From: Paulinella micropora
Lineage: Eukaryota > Cercozoa > Imbricatea > Euglyphida > Paulinellidae
Assembly (NCBI GenBank): GCA_019918135.1
Contig: WBZZ01000755.1
Location: 62,001 to 126,000, forward strand
Reading direction: 5' to 3'
DNA: 64,000 bases
Position 1 is the stretch's first letter. Every line of letters starts with the position of its first letter. The notes below the pieces were generated by a model. That model was not told the DNA's origin and searched no databases. It was given only the letters and a program-made list of their open reading frames with translations. The position numbers and the translations under genes were made by a program. Shown here piece by piece: positions 8,401-16,069 of this stretch.

Positions 8401-9364
8401 CCAAATTCACATTTGTTATTGAAAATCCACCCATATTTAAACTGCCCGTCATAGCCGTCGTGCCGTCCTTGGCCAGTTTCGTATCAGTGTAAGCCTTTGT
8501 TGAAGCATCGCCATCATAGAATGGTGCGGGCAGTCCGCTGATTGCTGTCGTGCTGTTAAAATTTAAAACATTATTTGTCAATGTCATTCCGCCCCCTGTT
8601 GTTGGAGCAAAAAGTATGGACGAGCCTACAATAGTTAGTGGATAGCCCGTGGCTCCACCCACATCCGACGAATAAATAGAACCCATATTATTGTTGTAAT
8701 TGAAGAATAACTTGCCAGTGTTTGATGGATTTGTGTCTTTTACGGCCACATAAGTAGTAAATGTTTTATTCCCTGTTATTGTTTGGTCGCCTGTTAGTTT
8801 AACGACAGAACTATCAAGAGCCGAAACATCAATACCATCAACAGTGCCCACATTTACTACATTAAAACCTCCCATATTTAAATTTCCAAACATCATAGTG
8901 AGGCCATCCAATCTAAGAAAAGGAGAAGCAACATTTCGCCATTGCCCCGTGCTGTAAATAAGCAGTTGATTATCAGCGGGGGTGCCTGTTATGACTACAT
9001 CACTTAAAGCATCTATTGATTTAGTTGCTATCCTTGTGTCAAAATCTGTATTAGCCCTTGCTGTGGTATAATATAAATTAGTGCCTTCGGAAAGGTTAGT
9101 GGTTGATTTAGTGGTTAGTCGCGCATCAAACCTACCATCAGTATAGTATAGATTAGTGCCTTCTTTTAAGTCGGTCGTTGATTTTAAAGCCAACCTCGCA
9201 TCAAATCGGCTGTTGGTAAAATAAAGATTTACGGGGTCAGAATCTTCTGGCACCCTATCTGTGTATAAGCCCACTATGTTTGTGTTCGTTAAATCTAAAT
9301 TTTTTATGTCCAATGAGTCAACCGCTATTTCAGATAAGCCTAAGAGCGATTTATATTGCGACAT
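5468..9364 (-). CDS. Fibre protein with C-terminal peptidase S74 intramolecular chaperone
   Basis: The 1298-residue protein begins with phage-fibre-like repeats (NLYFTNSRFDARL, NLYYTDGRFDARL). It continues with at least five copies of a unit around VVKLTGDQTIxGxKTF and a long Thr/Asn/Ser/Gly-rich shaft. The C-terminal about 150 residues form an S74 chaperone domain: SDRRKKEDI with the self-cleavage Ser near 1149, then RRAGLIAQELEEVL, and a final coiled coil (LSEKVVNLEKENKTLL). In phages and some protist viruses this domain trimerises the fibre and then cuts itself off. A Cys/Lys-rich insertion (IMCECPKQKAECEMKGE) lies inside the domain. The start follows CCAATATATACAACG. It likely mediates attachment to the host or to a helper virion. 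Confidence 0.88.
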   Translation of the reverse strand: MSQYKSLLGLSEIAVDSLDIKNLDLTNTNIVGLYTDRVPEDSDPVNLYFTNSRFDARLALKSTTDLKEGTNLYYTDGRFDARLTTKSTTNLSEGTNLYYTTARANTDFDTRIATKSIDALSDVVITGTPADNQLLIYSTGQWRNVASPFLRLDGLTMMFGNLNMGGFNVVNVGTVDGIDVSALDSSVVKLTGDQTITGNKTFTTYVAVKDTNPSNTGKLFFNYNNNMGSIYSSDVGGATGYPLTIVGSSILFAPTTGGGMTLTNNVLNFNSTTAISGLPAPFYDGDASTKAYTDTKLAKDGTTAMTGSLNMGGFSITNVNLVDGIDVSTLDTAVVKLTGDQTIAGIKTFSSIINASAGIDMKSQSITNVNLVDGIDVSALDTSVVKLTGDQTIAGNKKFTSTIEVRGATGPAAFDGIGIAFDTATNIGEIVAQKIATAAYYPIQITGSYVDLYAGDNVIATATGTTLSLNNRKITNLATPTLSTDGATKGYADTLDGQNVKLTGNQTIAGIKTFSSALEITGNSTNATTKGTFVVFNSTANIGTIGCLDMGTGVNYNFEINAKKISFIIDGAIVGWVNASGLDCNSSKIANLGTPTLSTDGATKGYADTLDGQNVKLSTDQTITGSKTFNGASTVIKYLTLTNNADFNNQTITNGGNITYNGARILNQNGGDIFFSQTSGDYQYFLYTLNTASSGTADQRGYLFTNVASDVKGAGLYISKLLDNKSASSDIVRFNNAGGMRFYGALDMNSNNITNGGTITGTTITSTAGISTTTITASDKITTASGKPIIIGNTTKGTGATGGLELYGTASNIGGAHLQAITTADAYPTFQLMNWAHDNIGISFDAYYDGSNWKSSNSGSNFQIYKNSNKLAFNYKSGITAGSNITWSEAMNVSTAGLLTANAGITYTGTLTSATNTSGAKIGIQGATDGTNAKGIFLWDTTNTSWGIYAASGGALNTRSLANGLAVSGNDFSSYSFRFRVANDSTMGFVWENSAEQLLMSLNGANGTLWTKGLITANAGVSTTTLTASGLITANAGVTLPSNSFLTVYGGAKISIQNGANGGPNNGICMYGIGDTNWGIYMGQPGANRSFSNGTAVAGYGITGFVMRFRVNNSTNEGAVWENSGEVLLMTLNGSSGNLWVKGSVTAPSDRRKKEDIKECLGLDFINKLNPVCYRMIDDNKKRRAGLIAQELEEVLEEMKIIDFAGLLKVAIMCECPKQKAECEMKGEKLDMYNTKLVETGDYDYSIAYGEFIAPLIKAVQQLSEKVVNLEKENKTLLNILQDQTNLVAELRAAVFPS

Positions 9365-9380
9365 CGTTGTATATATTGGA
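9365..9380 (-). promoter_or_regulatory. TATA-like start-proximal motif before the fibre gene
   Basis: CCAATATATACAACG precedes the fibre ATG on the minus strand and shares the core ATATACA with the other starts. The divergent gene at 9437 has AGATATACAA at about 9415-9424 on the plus strand, so the roughly 70-bp gap holds two opposed promoters. Confidence 0.45.
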
Positions 9381-9436
9381 TAATAATTAATCCGTATAAA
9401 AATTATTTTTGGTTAGATATACAACCGAAACAAACA

Positions 9437-9949
9437 ATGCCAAGAGGTAATAGAGAGATTGCCATAAAAAATCTTGAAAAAGCTACTGTAATGAAGAAAC
9501 AGTATGCGAGGCAAAGAAAGATTGAGAGGGCACGTGAGCTACTAGCGGAGGAAGAGGCGAAGAATGTGAAAGAAATGAACGAAGACGAAAAGATGGACCA
9601 TGTGTCAAAGAAACAGTTGGCTAAGGATATGATTGATGGGCGGGACGGTGAGCTAAGTGAGGAGAGCAGTGAAAGCGATGAGGAAGTAGAACAAGACTTT
9701 GTAGATATCGTTGCCCGTCGGGTTGCGGGTATTAAATTAAAGACTAAACAGAAGAAGGCGAAGAAAGTGGTGAAAAAGAAAGTGGAAGAAGAGAGTGAGA
9801 GTGAGAGCGAAAGTGAAGAAGAGGAAGAGCCTAAGCCTAAGAAAGGAGGGAAGAAGACTAGCCGAGTTAATGTTAATGTTTATAACCAACAACCCGATAA
9901 ACCAAAAAAAGAAAACAATGATACATCTAAAATATTTTTGAAGTTCTAG
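9437..9949 (+). CDS. Highly charged hypothetical protein
   Basis: The protein is 170 residues from ATG 9437; upstream codons in the same frame would run into the divergent promoter. The N-terminal half is a Lys/Arg/Glu-rich helix (NLEKATVMKKQYARQRK), then come an acidic-serine tract (LSEESSESDEEVEQD), a basic tract (KTKQKKAKKVVKKK), a Glu/Ser repeat (EESESESESEEEEEPKPKK), and a short C-terminal segment VNVNVYNQQ. The alternating blocks suggest a disordered nucleic-acid- or protein-binding factor. No family is recognised. It is divergent from the fibre gene and is followed by a hairpin and the integrase. Confidence 0.65.
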   Translation: MPRGNREIAIKNLEKATVMKKQYARQRKIERARELLAEEEAKNVKEMNEDEKMDHVSKKQLAKDMIDGRDGELSEESSESDEEVEQDFVDIVARRVAGIKLKTKQKKAKKVVKKKVEEESESESESEEEEEPKPKKGGKKTSRVNVNVYNQQPDKPKKENNDTSKIFLKF

Positions 9950-9968
9950 AAACTTTTGAAAAAGTTTC
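9949..9968 (+). terminator. Hairpin immediately after a stop codon
   Basis: The inverted repeat GAAACTTTT...AAAAGTTTC starts at the last base of the stop of the charged protein. It may end that transcript before the integrase gene, which starts 47 nt further on. Confidence 0.45.
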
Positions 9969-10014
9969 ACAAAACCTTTTGCTAAAACATTTTTTAAAAT
10001 CTTTCATATATAGT

Positions 10015-11022
10015 ATGGATAATAAGCATACAGCACAAAACAATGAACCCGGAGGTGCGGAGGCGGAGTCTCAGCAAGATAAGGAAGAACTTGAAAAAAA
10101 GAAAATTGAAGAAGCTTCTGAAATACACCATCAATCTAAGACCCCTAAAAAATGGAATACTATACTATCCCCTGAGCCAGAACCATTAAGCCAAGTGTTT
10201 ATTGACTTAATGGATATGTCTAAAATAGCTACTAAGAAAGGAAACAAAAACTACAACTTTGGTTTAGTAATGATTGATGTTTATTCTCGTCGTGGCTGGA
10301 TTGAACCGATAAAAAATAAAACAACTGGTGAAGTATTGGAAGGATTAAAAAAAATGCCGAAACCTAAAAGGATTACTTCCGACAACGGCAGTGAATATAA
10401 AGGTCAAGTTGCTGAATACTTTAAAGACAACGGAATTCAACATACAACTAACGAAGTTGGCGACCACCGAACTATGGGTATAGTAGATAGATTTATTAGA
10501 ACAATAAGAAATGATTTGAATTTTATGTGGGAAGTTAATGACGACTTTGTTTGGGTGCCTTACATTAATGAAATTGTTGATAATTATAATAATACATTTC
10601 ATAATACAATAAAAGCCACACCTATGGAAGTCTATGAGGGCAAAAAGAAGAATGACCAAGAAATATATAGAGCCGGTCTTATTAATAAGTTTCCAAAAGG
10701 GGAAACAGTCAGGAAAGAACTAGAACGAACTGTTTTCAGTAAAGGCGATGTTCAGTATTCTAAAAAAGTATATACGGTTAAAGGCCGAAAGGGCTTCAAG
10801 TTGATACTTTCAGACCACGAACTAGTTAGCCCTCAGCAATTATTAAAATCTAAAATGGACGAGCAAGAACCGGAAGAAGTTAAACCTCAACTAGCCGACC
10901 ACATTAAAGAAGCTACGAAAGAAAAAAAGACCGGCCACTTATTAAAGTCATTAGACATTAAACCGGAGAATATCAGGTCAAGTCCCCGGATTAAAAAGAA
11001 GAAAGAAATTTTGGATTTATAA
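10015..11022 (+). CDS. rve-family integrase (retroviral/polinton type)
   Basis: The protein is 335 residues from the ATG at 10015, preceded by CATATATAGT. The catalytic core runs from about residue 58 to 215: the first Asp in VFIDLMDM (Asp64), SRRGWIEPIK, the second Asp in TSDNGSEYKG (Asp123), and MGIVDRFIRTIRNDL. In that last segment the position usually held by the catalytic Glu is Asp158. The N-terminal 50 residues lack an HHCC zinc finger. After the core a small SH3-like basic region (YSKKVYTVKGRKGFKLILSD) precedes a charged tail. Such enzymes integrate polintons and some virophages with 5-6 bp target duplications, so this gene supports an integrated origin for the block. Confidence 0.9.
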   Translation: MDNKHTAQNNEPGGAEAESQQDKEELEKKKIEEASEIHHQSKTPKKWNTILSPEPEPLSQVFIDLMDMSKIATKKGNKNYNFGLVMIDVYSRRGWIEPIKNKTTGEVLEGLKKMPKPKRITSDNGSEYKGQVAEYFKDNGIQHTTNEVGDHRTMGIVDRFIRTIRNDLNFMWEVNDDFVWVPYINEIVDNYNNTFHNTIKATPMEVYEGKKKNDQEIYRAGLINKFPKGETVRKELERTVFSKGDVQYSKKVYTVKGRKGFKLILSDHELVSPQQLLKSKMDEQEPEEVKPQLADHIKEATKEKKTGHLLKSLDIKPENIRSSPRIKKKKEILDL

Positions 11023-11142
11023 GTATTTTATTGATAACTTAATACAATAGATCAATTGTAAAAAGTATTACTTATTCAATGAAATATTTTCTACCATTGA
11101 CCTTAGTTTTTGTTTAATTAAGTTTTTTGTCAAGGAAATTGA

Positions 11143-11532
11143 TCATGCCATTTTCGCTGGAATGATCTTTGCGACTTGATCAAGTTTGTTTGCGAGAACA
11201 GATTGAATGTTGCTCAAGCTCGGAGAAAAAAAAGTGGAATTATCTTTTAGATAAACGACCCACACAAGATCATTCGTGCGGATGGCAGTTATAGTAGTTT
11301 TCAACCCCAATGCTCTGATAGCTGTGCTTCCATCTACTTGCACATAAGAAATCACAAGTTTTTTTTCCTCTCCACTAATGAAGTAATTATTTTCCGACAT
11401 AGTAGGTGTTCCTTTTCTTCCTTTGCCTTTGTTCTTTCCATCTGTGCCCCCCGTGTTCATCAAGGCCATTCCTGCTGTGATTTCATTAAACATATCAACT
11501 TTTTTTTCCTCAGCAACAGGCGCAGCAGGCTC
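11143..11532 (-). CDS. Spliced hypothetical protein, exon 2
   Basis: Exon 2 supplies 129 residues: EPAAPVAEEKKVD, then MFNEITAGMALMNTGG, and on to the stop at 11143. A frame starting at the internal ATG (11493) would be open without splicing, but the coding-like stretch continues upstream to an AG acceptor at 11533-11534 preceded by TTTGTTTTTGT. Joined to exon 1 the protein has about 144 residues, with a Lys/Glu/Pro/Ala-rich start and a compact C-terminal domain (LVISYVQVDGSTAIRALGL, DLVWVVYLKD). The function is unknown. It is convergent with the integrase. Confidence 0.6.
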   Translation of the reverse strand, partial: EPAAPVAEEKKVDMFNEITAGMALMNTGGTDGKNKGKGRKGTPTMSENNYFISGEEKKLVISYVQVDGSTAIRALGLKTTITAIRTNDLVWVVYLKDNSTFFSPSLSNIQSVLANKLDQVAKIIPAKMA

Positions 11533-11590
11533 CTACAAAAACAAACATCAATGCAATAACAACATCAACAAAGAAAAGAGATTGTATTAC
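11533..11590 (-). other. Predicted 58-nt spliceosomal intron (GT-AG)
   Basis: On the minus strand the 5' site is CAG|GTAATACAAT and the 3' site is TTGTTTTTGTAG|GAG. Removing it joins two Pro/Ala/Glu-rich stretches in the same phase (APAPQ to EPAAPVA). The in-frame TAG at the acceptor explains why no single long frame covers the gene. Confidence 0.65.
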
Positions 11591-11635
11591 CTGCGGAGCT
11601 GGTGCTGGCTCTTCTTCCTTCTTCTTCGGAGGCAT
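11591..11635 (-). CDS. Spliced hypothetical protein, exon 1
   Basis: Exon 1 runs from ATG 11635 and reads MPPKKKEEEPAPAPQ, exactly 15 codons, ending at CAG before a GTAATA donor. The composition continues seamlessly in exon 2, which is the main reason for proposing splicing. No other start in this frame lies close upstream. Confidence 0.55.
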
Positions 11636-11806
11636 CACGACCTACACAAACACACATAGAGGGACAAATATGTGTGTTTATGTAGGGGTAGTTTAATGTC
11701 TTGCCCAGGACTTTATATAAAAATTATGCTTTTGAAAATATAACCTACAGCAATAGCTATAAGCATTTCTTTTTGAAAATATTGCCCTCATATAAATAAT
11801 ATTCAA

Positions 11807-12295
11807 CTATCCCCTACAAGCCCTATTCATATTTCTATCACCATACCCTACGTCTAACCCTATTTCATCTAATCTCTTCATCATCATGCATGCTTCCGTA
11901 AATGTCGTTCCTCTTTCAATCATTTTCTCCATCTTAACTAACTCCTCTGCCTCTATCATTCCTCTATTCTGCTTCTTCCAATGCTTCATCAATTTTATTT
12001 CATTCTCAATCTTTCTTCTCTTCATCTTCTTTCGTCTATCCTCCATCAAGTCTTCTTCTATCTCTTCTCTCTCCTTCTCTCTTTCATCTATCGTCTCTTT
12101 TATCGCATCTCGCCTCTCCTTCTTATTCATCAACTCTTTCTTCATATTCTCAATTATCGCTTCGTCTTTTTCAATCTCTTTATCTGCCTTTATTTTCAAT
12201 TCATTTAACTTGCTTAAACTATATCTATTTATTTCAAACTGTTCTTTCCACATATATTTATCTTTAACATTATTTGGGATAAGATTTAATGACAT
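11807..12295 (-). CDS. Coiled-coil hypothetical protein
   Basis: The protein is 162 residues from the ATG at 12293-12295, preceded by ATTATATATTATATT. An earlier ATG in the frame would start inside the neighbouring plus-strand frame. Most of the protein is a Glu/Lys/Arg helix (about 30-130: LSKLNELKIKADKEIEKDE, then a long EREEIEEDLMEDRRKK-type stretch). A short C-terminal globular-looking part contains TFTEACMMMKRLDEIGLDVGYG. I do not recognise it. It is the last clearly AT-rich gene before the composition changes. Confidence 0.6.
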   Translation of the reverse strand: MSLNLIPNNVKDKYMWKEQFEINRYSLSKLNELKIKADKEIEKDEAIIENMKKELMNKKERRDAIKETIDEREKEREEIEEDLMEDRRKKMKRRKIENEIKLMKHWKKQNRGMIEAEELVKMEKMIERGTTFTEACMMMKRLDEIGLDVGYGDRNMNRACRG

Positions 12296-12310
12296 AATAT
12301 AATATATAAT

Positions 12311-12475
12311 ATGGATGAGGCACTTATTGCTCGCAAAAAAAGAACGACGACGCAAAAGAGCAAAACGATGCGTCGCACGAAACGAACGACACGTCGCATT
12401 GAAGTATTGGCTGATAAATTATATTTGATTTTTCTATCTAACAGCAACTTCAACAAAAAAAAACCGCAAAACCCT
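12311..12475 (+). CDS. Possible 5' fragment of an element gene at the right border
   Basis: A frame beginning MDEALIARKKRTTTQKSKTM continues with Arg/Thr-rich residues and a short hydrophobic stretch, then drifts into non-coding-looking sequence across the composition boundary. Its start is 15 bp from the divergent coiled-coil gene start, with a shared AT-rich promoter gap. It may be the beginning of a gene whose remainder was lost at the element border; the far end is arbitrary. Confidence 0.25.
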
Positions 12476-12768
12476 TTATATTTCTTTTTTCGCAAATTGA
12501 CAGCTGTGACTGTGTTAAATGTTGAGAAAGGCTACGTGTATCATTTTATTAACCGTTTCCACTTTTTTCCGACCGTTGCCTTTTTGTCCCGTGCGGGCCG
12601 GCCGGTGTGTGTCTCTGTGTGGCGGGGGCGTGTATTGAAAAAGTGTGCCGAAGTGCGACCCTATACTACTAAGAGGCTCTGCACAACACTCGCTACAGTG
12701 ACCGCGAGACAGACACATTGAACTGGTTTACAGGCTTTCGGGTTTCAACGCAGCAAGTTAGGAACTAC
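12450..12768. other. Composition boundary between AT-rich element and GC-rich DNA
   Basis: Up to about 12,490 the sequence is AT-rich with A-runs. From about 12,580 (GTGCGGGCCGGCCGG) it is GC-rich and remains so to 64,000. No terminal inverted repeat can be tested because the left end of the element lies outside the window, and no target-site duplication can be named. The next gene is truncated at its 5' side here. Confidence 0.5.
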
Positions 12769-14250
12769 ATGGAAACCAACGGGCTCGACGACGCTGCCAT
12801 GCACGAGCTCGCCGCCCCTTTTCGCGAGTACGTGCATGACATCCTGGCTGGAGGGGTGACACAAATGTCACGCTACCTGTTTAAGTGGATGTACACCCTT
12901 CTGCGCGAAGGAAAGAAGCCTGAGCAGGCTTGTGTCTTTATGTCCGGCTCAGAGACTGGGGGCTCTACTTTTGTTGAGCTACTGACACGCGTTATCGGGG
13001 AACAATGGGTTTTTGAGTTGTCCAAACCCGGAGAACTAACAGGCAAGTACAATTTCCATCTTGGGTTTAGAGTGCTTGTCGTGAATAACACCAACATGGT
13101 CGGATCCAGCGCAATGCAAGAAAAAATCACTGCAAAAAAGCTTAACCTAAACCCCAAGTTCATGTCCATCTTCACAGTCAGAGACCCAAGCGGGCTTTTT
13201 TTCAATTGCAATCACAGTGGCACGATCCTCGTGGAAAAGGGAGAGCGTTATAAATTCTTCCCCGTGTCCAACAATTTTGTCAACCACACGACGTCGGCCC
13301 AGGAATACCTTGCACGCCTTCGTGCGCTGCCCGACGAGGTCCTAGCTTGGCAACTGTTTTTGTCGCAAGACTTGCAGGCCTCTTCACATCTATCCGCCCA
13401 AATCTCCCAAGAGCAACAGCCTCAGTACGCCAGAGACCAAAAGACTAGCTTAGAGAAAATCGCCCCCCTGCCGCAGCCCGGCCTTGACAGCCAAGTGCAG
13501 GCGCCTGGTCCCTTGGACGTCAAGGCCAGGCCTCCCGCTGTGTGCGATTCCCCACAGGAGCACCTACATATGGAGGCGCGCGGTTTAATCGTCCCCTTCG
13601 GCAAGTACAAAAACAAAAGCCTGAGCGAAATGCTGCAAGACGCTATCTATGTTGAATGGGTATGTGGGCAGGGGCTTATGCCAGAATTCAACAAATTCTT
13701 CATAACTTGGCTCGGCCCGGCTGCGCACGGAGGTGACGCTCACTTTCCTCCCCGTATTTTTACGGCCTACGAGTCCGAAATACACAAGGCCGCCAAGCAC
13801 AGTATCTGCAACTGGCTGCGCGAGACCAATACAGATGGTTGGGTCAGATGGGGCCCCATCGACATCTATAACGGCATGGAGAAGCGACCTCACAAAGGTA
13901 TTTTTTGTGAATATCCTATTACAAGGTTTGGGATAGGCCTAGAACGCACGTGGCGGCAGTGCGCGGAGATGCATGCTGAGGTTACAAACGACTTGTCCCA
14001 ACTCCAAGACAGTCATCCAAGGTGTGCGGTGCTGGATGTCGTCGTCGTGGCAGAAGAGAGACCAGTGGCGGGGATCGAGATTGTGTACACCAATCCAGTT
14101 TCAAAAGAAAAAGCCCAACGGCTAGGCTTGCTCTGCGCCGAACACAACCCAGGCTTTTGTCTGTACGAAGTAGATGCACGTTGGGTATTGAAACACAAGA
14201 CATTGCCAGACAGTTCGTGCCTGCGCTTGCTGGATCTTTTTGTAAAGTAA
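12769..14250 (+). pseudogene. 5'-truncated, degenerate SF3 helicase fused to ExoX-like and PD-(D/E)XK-like nuclease regions
   Basis: The 493-residue frame runs from ATG 12769. Residues about 20-190 follow the plan of viral D5/SF3 helicases (YLFKWMYTLL, then the P-loop site, then VVNNTN and a late basic segment). The P-loop reads MSGSETGGSTF and lacks the Lys of GxxGxGKS/T. No primase domain precedes it. A linker leads to IVPFGKYKNKSLSEML...YVEWVCGQG, a pattern I associate with the ExoX C-terminal module. The end carries ESEIHKAAKHSICNWL and AVLDVVVV...VAGIEIVYTNPVSKEK, the layout of a CoiA-like PD-(D/E)XK nuclease. The helicase is probably dead; the nuclease half could still be selected. The frame is open throughout, so it may be functional despite the truncation. 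Confidence 0.55.
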
Positions 14251-14730
14251 AATGTGAACTTGCATGTACGGGGCTCAGGAAATCGAGCGATGGGATGGGT
14301 GATAATTTTAGTTTTTCCTCATTAAACGCACGTTTTCTTTGTAAAATTGCGTCAAGTTCCCCAACAAAAAATATGAACGTTCTGGGCTGTAGCAGACTTC
14401 TTCTCTAGAGAAGATGCAGAGCAGGATACAACCTTCACCAGCTTTGGTAAATCCGCTGTCTTATCGTTGATTATTTTAGTTAGCCTGAGCAGGTTTGTCT
14501 AGTATTCTCGCCGAGTTGCTGGCACGTGTCATAGGAGAATATTAACAAAGTGATATTTACTTTCCGTCCGATCTGATCAACTCATGGACGCAATGACATA
14601 TGTCAGCAGCTCTACAAATGTTGACTTTTTCAGCTCTTGCCTCGCTTGCCAGTCTCTGTAGCCAATAGCATTCTCAGACAAAAAGTCGGGGACAGGGGGA
14701 GAAGGGCGCTTCCCCTCCCCTCCCCCCCTT

Positions 14731-14756
14731 CCAGCCCCCGCGTAAGCGGGGGCTGG
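14731..14756. terminator. Perfect 11-bp-stem GC hairpin
   Basis: CCAGCCCCCGC, loop GTAA, GCGGGGGCTGG. It lies about 480 bp downstream of the helicase/nuclease frame. Strong hairpins act as transcript-end signals in several giant viruses, but no T-run follows here, so the role is uncertain. Confidence 0.4.
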
Positions 14757-15089
14757 GAGCTATAGGTGCAGAGACTATAAGCTGCGCGAGCTCTTTGAAG
14801 GTTGCATGCGCATGACCCATCCCAAAATGAAGATGCAAGTGCTTTCCCGGCAAGTGTGTGAGGTGGTAGCATCCAGGGTTGCTTGGTCGGCGCTAGGCCC
14901 CCGAGTAATATCGTTGAGAGAAGAAAGGCATTCGCGGAAAAGAAGCAAACAAAAAAAGTTTGTTTAAATTAGACTCTCAAGTTTTATTTTAAAAAAGGCA
15001 CTTTTTGAACTCTTTGGACGGGCTCGGGGGGGGTCAAAGAACAGGGGAAGGATGGCGCAAAATATTGCGGCTTGACGGTCTGTGCATAT

Positions 15090-15155
15090 GATATAGCAGA
15101 AAGAGGCAGCGTTCTCAGGCTTTTCTGGCAATACTGCCTTTTTTCAGCTATATCA
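15090..15155. repeat. 65-bp palindromic repeat (family H), copy 1
   Basis: An imperfect inverted repeat with arms GATATAGCAGAAAGAGGCA and TGCCTTTTTTCAGCTATATC. Other full copies lie at 27410, 28845, 29289, 36891, 42054, 42601, 56476 and 61674. It looks like a MITE-sized palindrome; no transposase is seen. Confidence 0.65.
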
Positions 15156-15583
15156 CTAGGGGTAGGGGCGCGCCAAGAATCTATGAATTTTTTGTTATTA
15201 AAGGTCGACAAAGCCTTGCACTTGGCATTGAGAACGAAGAGAGAAAACGTAAATTACGCTGAATTTAATTAAAGCTCGGCGGTCTTACAATGGAGGAGAA
15301 AAGGGAGGGGGCCTTGTCTCACGGACCAGGTTAAATTTGTGGCTTTAAAGAAAGAGCAAAAATAAATAAACTTTTGTTGTGAGCTCACAGGGGCGGGGGG
15401 GGGCACCCCCCGCCCCCTCCAACATGCACAGCGGCCCCACCCTGCGGCAGGCCACAGATGCGCCGCCGTGCCCCCCAGCCTCAGGCCCGGGGCTAGGATG
15501 GTCGACAGGTCGGCGCTGGGGGATGTGCCGCGCGCTGTCCTTTCTTCCTCCCAGCTGCCTGCCGGTCTCTGGGAAGTTTTGGT

Positions 15584-16069
15584 TTACAAATTCTGAGACA
15601 TGTCAGGCTGCGCGTCGGGATTCTGGGCCATGCCCTTCCTGGCGAGCCACGGCAGGGCCCGGGCGTCGCCCAGAGCGGCTGCTCGTGTGAACCACTCTCT
15701 GGCCGCGGCGCGGTCTTTGGGCACGACGCGACCAAAATAATACAAAATGCCCAGCATCCGCAGGGCGCCCATGTGATTTTGTGCCGCCGCCCGCTCGAAC
15801 CACTCCAGGGCCTTGGCAGTGTCTGCACCCACGCCACGGCCCCTTTTGTAACAGGCAGCGAGCATGTACTGCGCGGGCGCGTAGCCCTGCGTAGCTGCCC
15901 GAGTGTACCACTGCACTGCCATAGCCAAGTCTTGGTCCACACCAGTTCCGTCAAGGTAGCAATGCCCCACGTAGCACTGGGCCCGGGCGTTGCCTTGCTC
16001 AGCCGCCCGCCTCTTTCGAGCAATCTCTTTGGCGTGCCGTTTTGAAACTGTTTCACGTGGATTTTGCAT
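15584..16069 (-). CDS. Sel1-like repeat protein
   Basis: The 161-residue protein has a basic N-terminus (residues 1-22) and then three to four Sel1/TPR-like repeats of about 36 residues: ARAQCYVGHCYLDGTGV, APAQYMLAACYKRGRGV, MGALRMLGILYYFGRVV and ARALPWLARKG. Each is followed by the typical A..WF.RAA helix (AVQWYTRAA, ALEWFERAA, AREWFTRAA). Sel1 repeats form alpha-solenoids that bind other proteins. The protein lacks a signal peptide, unlike most secreted bacterial Sel1 proteins. It is complete, with a clear ATG and stop. It is flanked only by repeat modules, so no pathway can be assigned. Confidence 0.9.
   Translation of the reverse strand: MQNPRETVSKRHAKEIARKRRAAEQGNARAQCYVGHCYLDGTGVDQDLAMAVQWYTRAATQGYAPAQYMLAACYKRGRGVGADTAKALEWFERAAAQNHMGALRMLGILYYFGRVVPKDRAAAREWFTRAAALGDARALPWLARKGMAQNPDAQPDMSQNL

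Larger units (their letters stand above)
14251..15583. other. Intergenic: AT-balanced spacer, hairpins, first repeat modules
   Basis: No convincing gene is present. A strong terminator-like hairpin CCAGCCCCCGC/GCGGGGGCTGG with loop GTAA lies at 14731-14756. A palindromic 65-bp element sits at 15090-15155. A minus-oriented copy of the cassette containing CGCTGAATTTAATTAAAGCTCG lies near 15248-15275. The stretch 15380-15560 is GC-rich, and the Sel1 gene ends just beyond it. Confidence 0.5.

Noticed and set aside
7434..8492. Several plus-strand frames opposite the fibre gene
   Set aside because: They are shadows of the fibre repeats and share its periodicity; no start signals.
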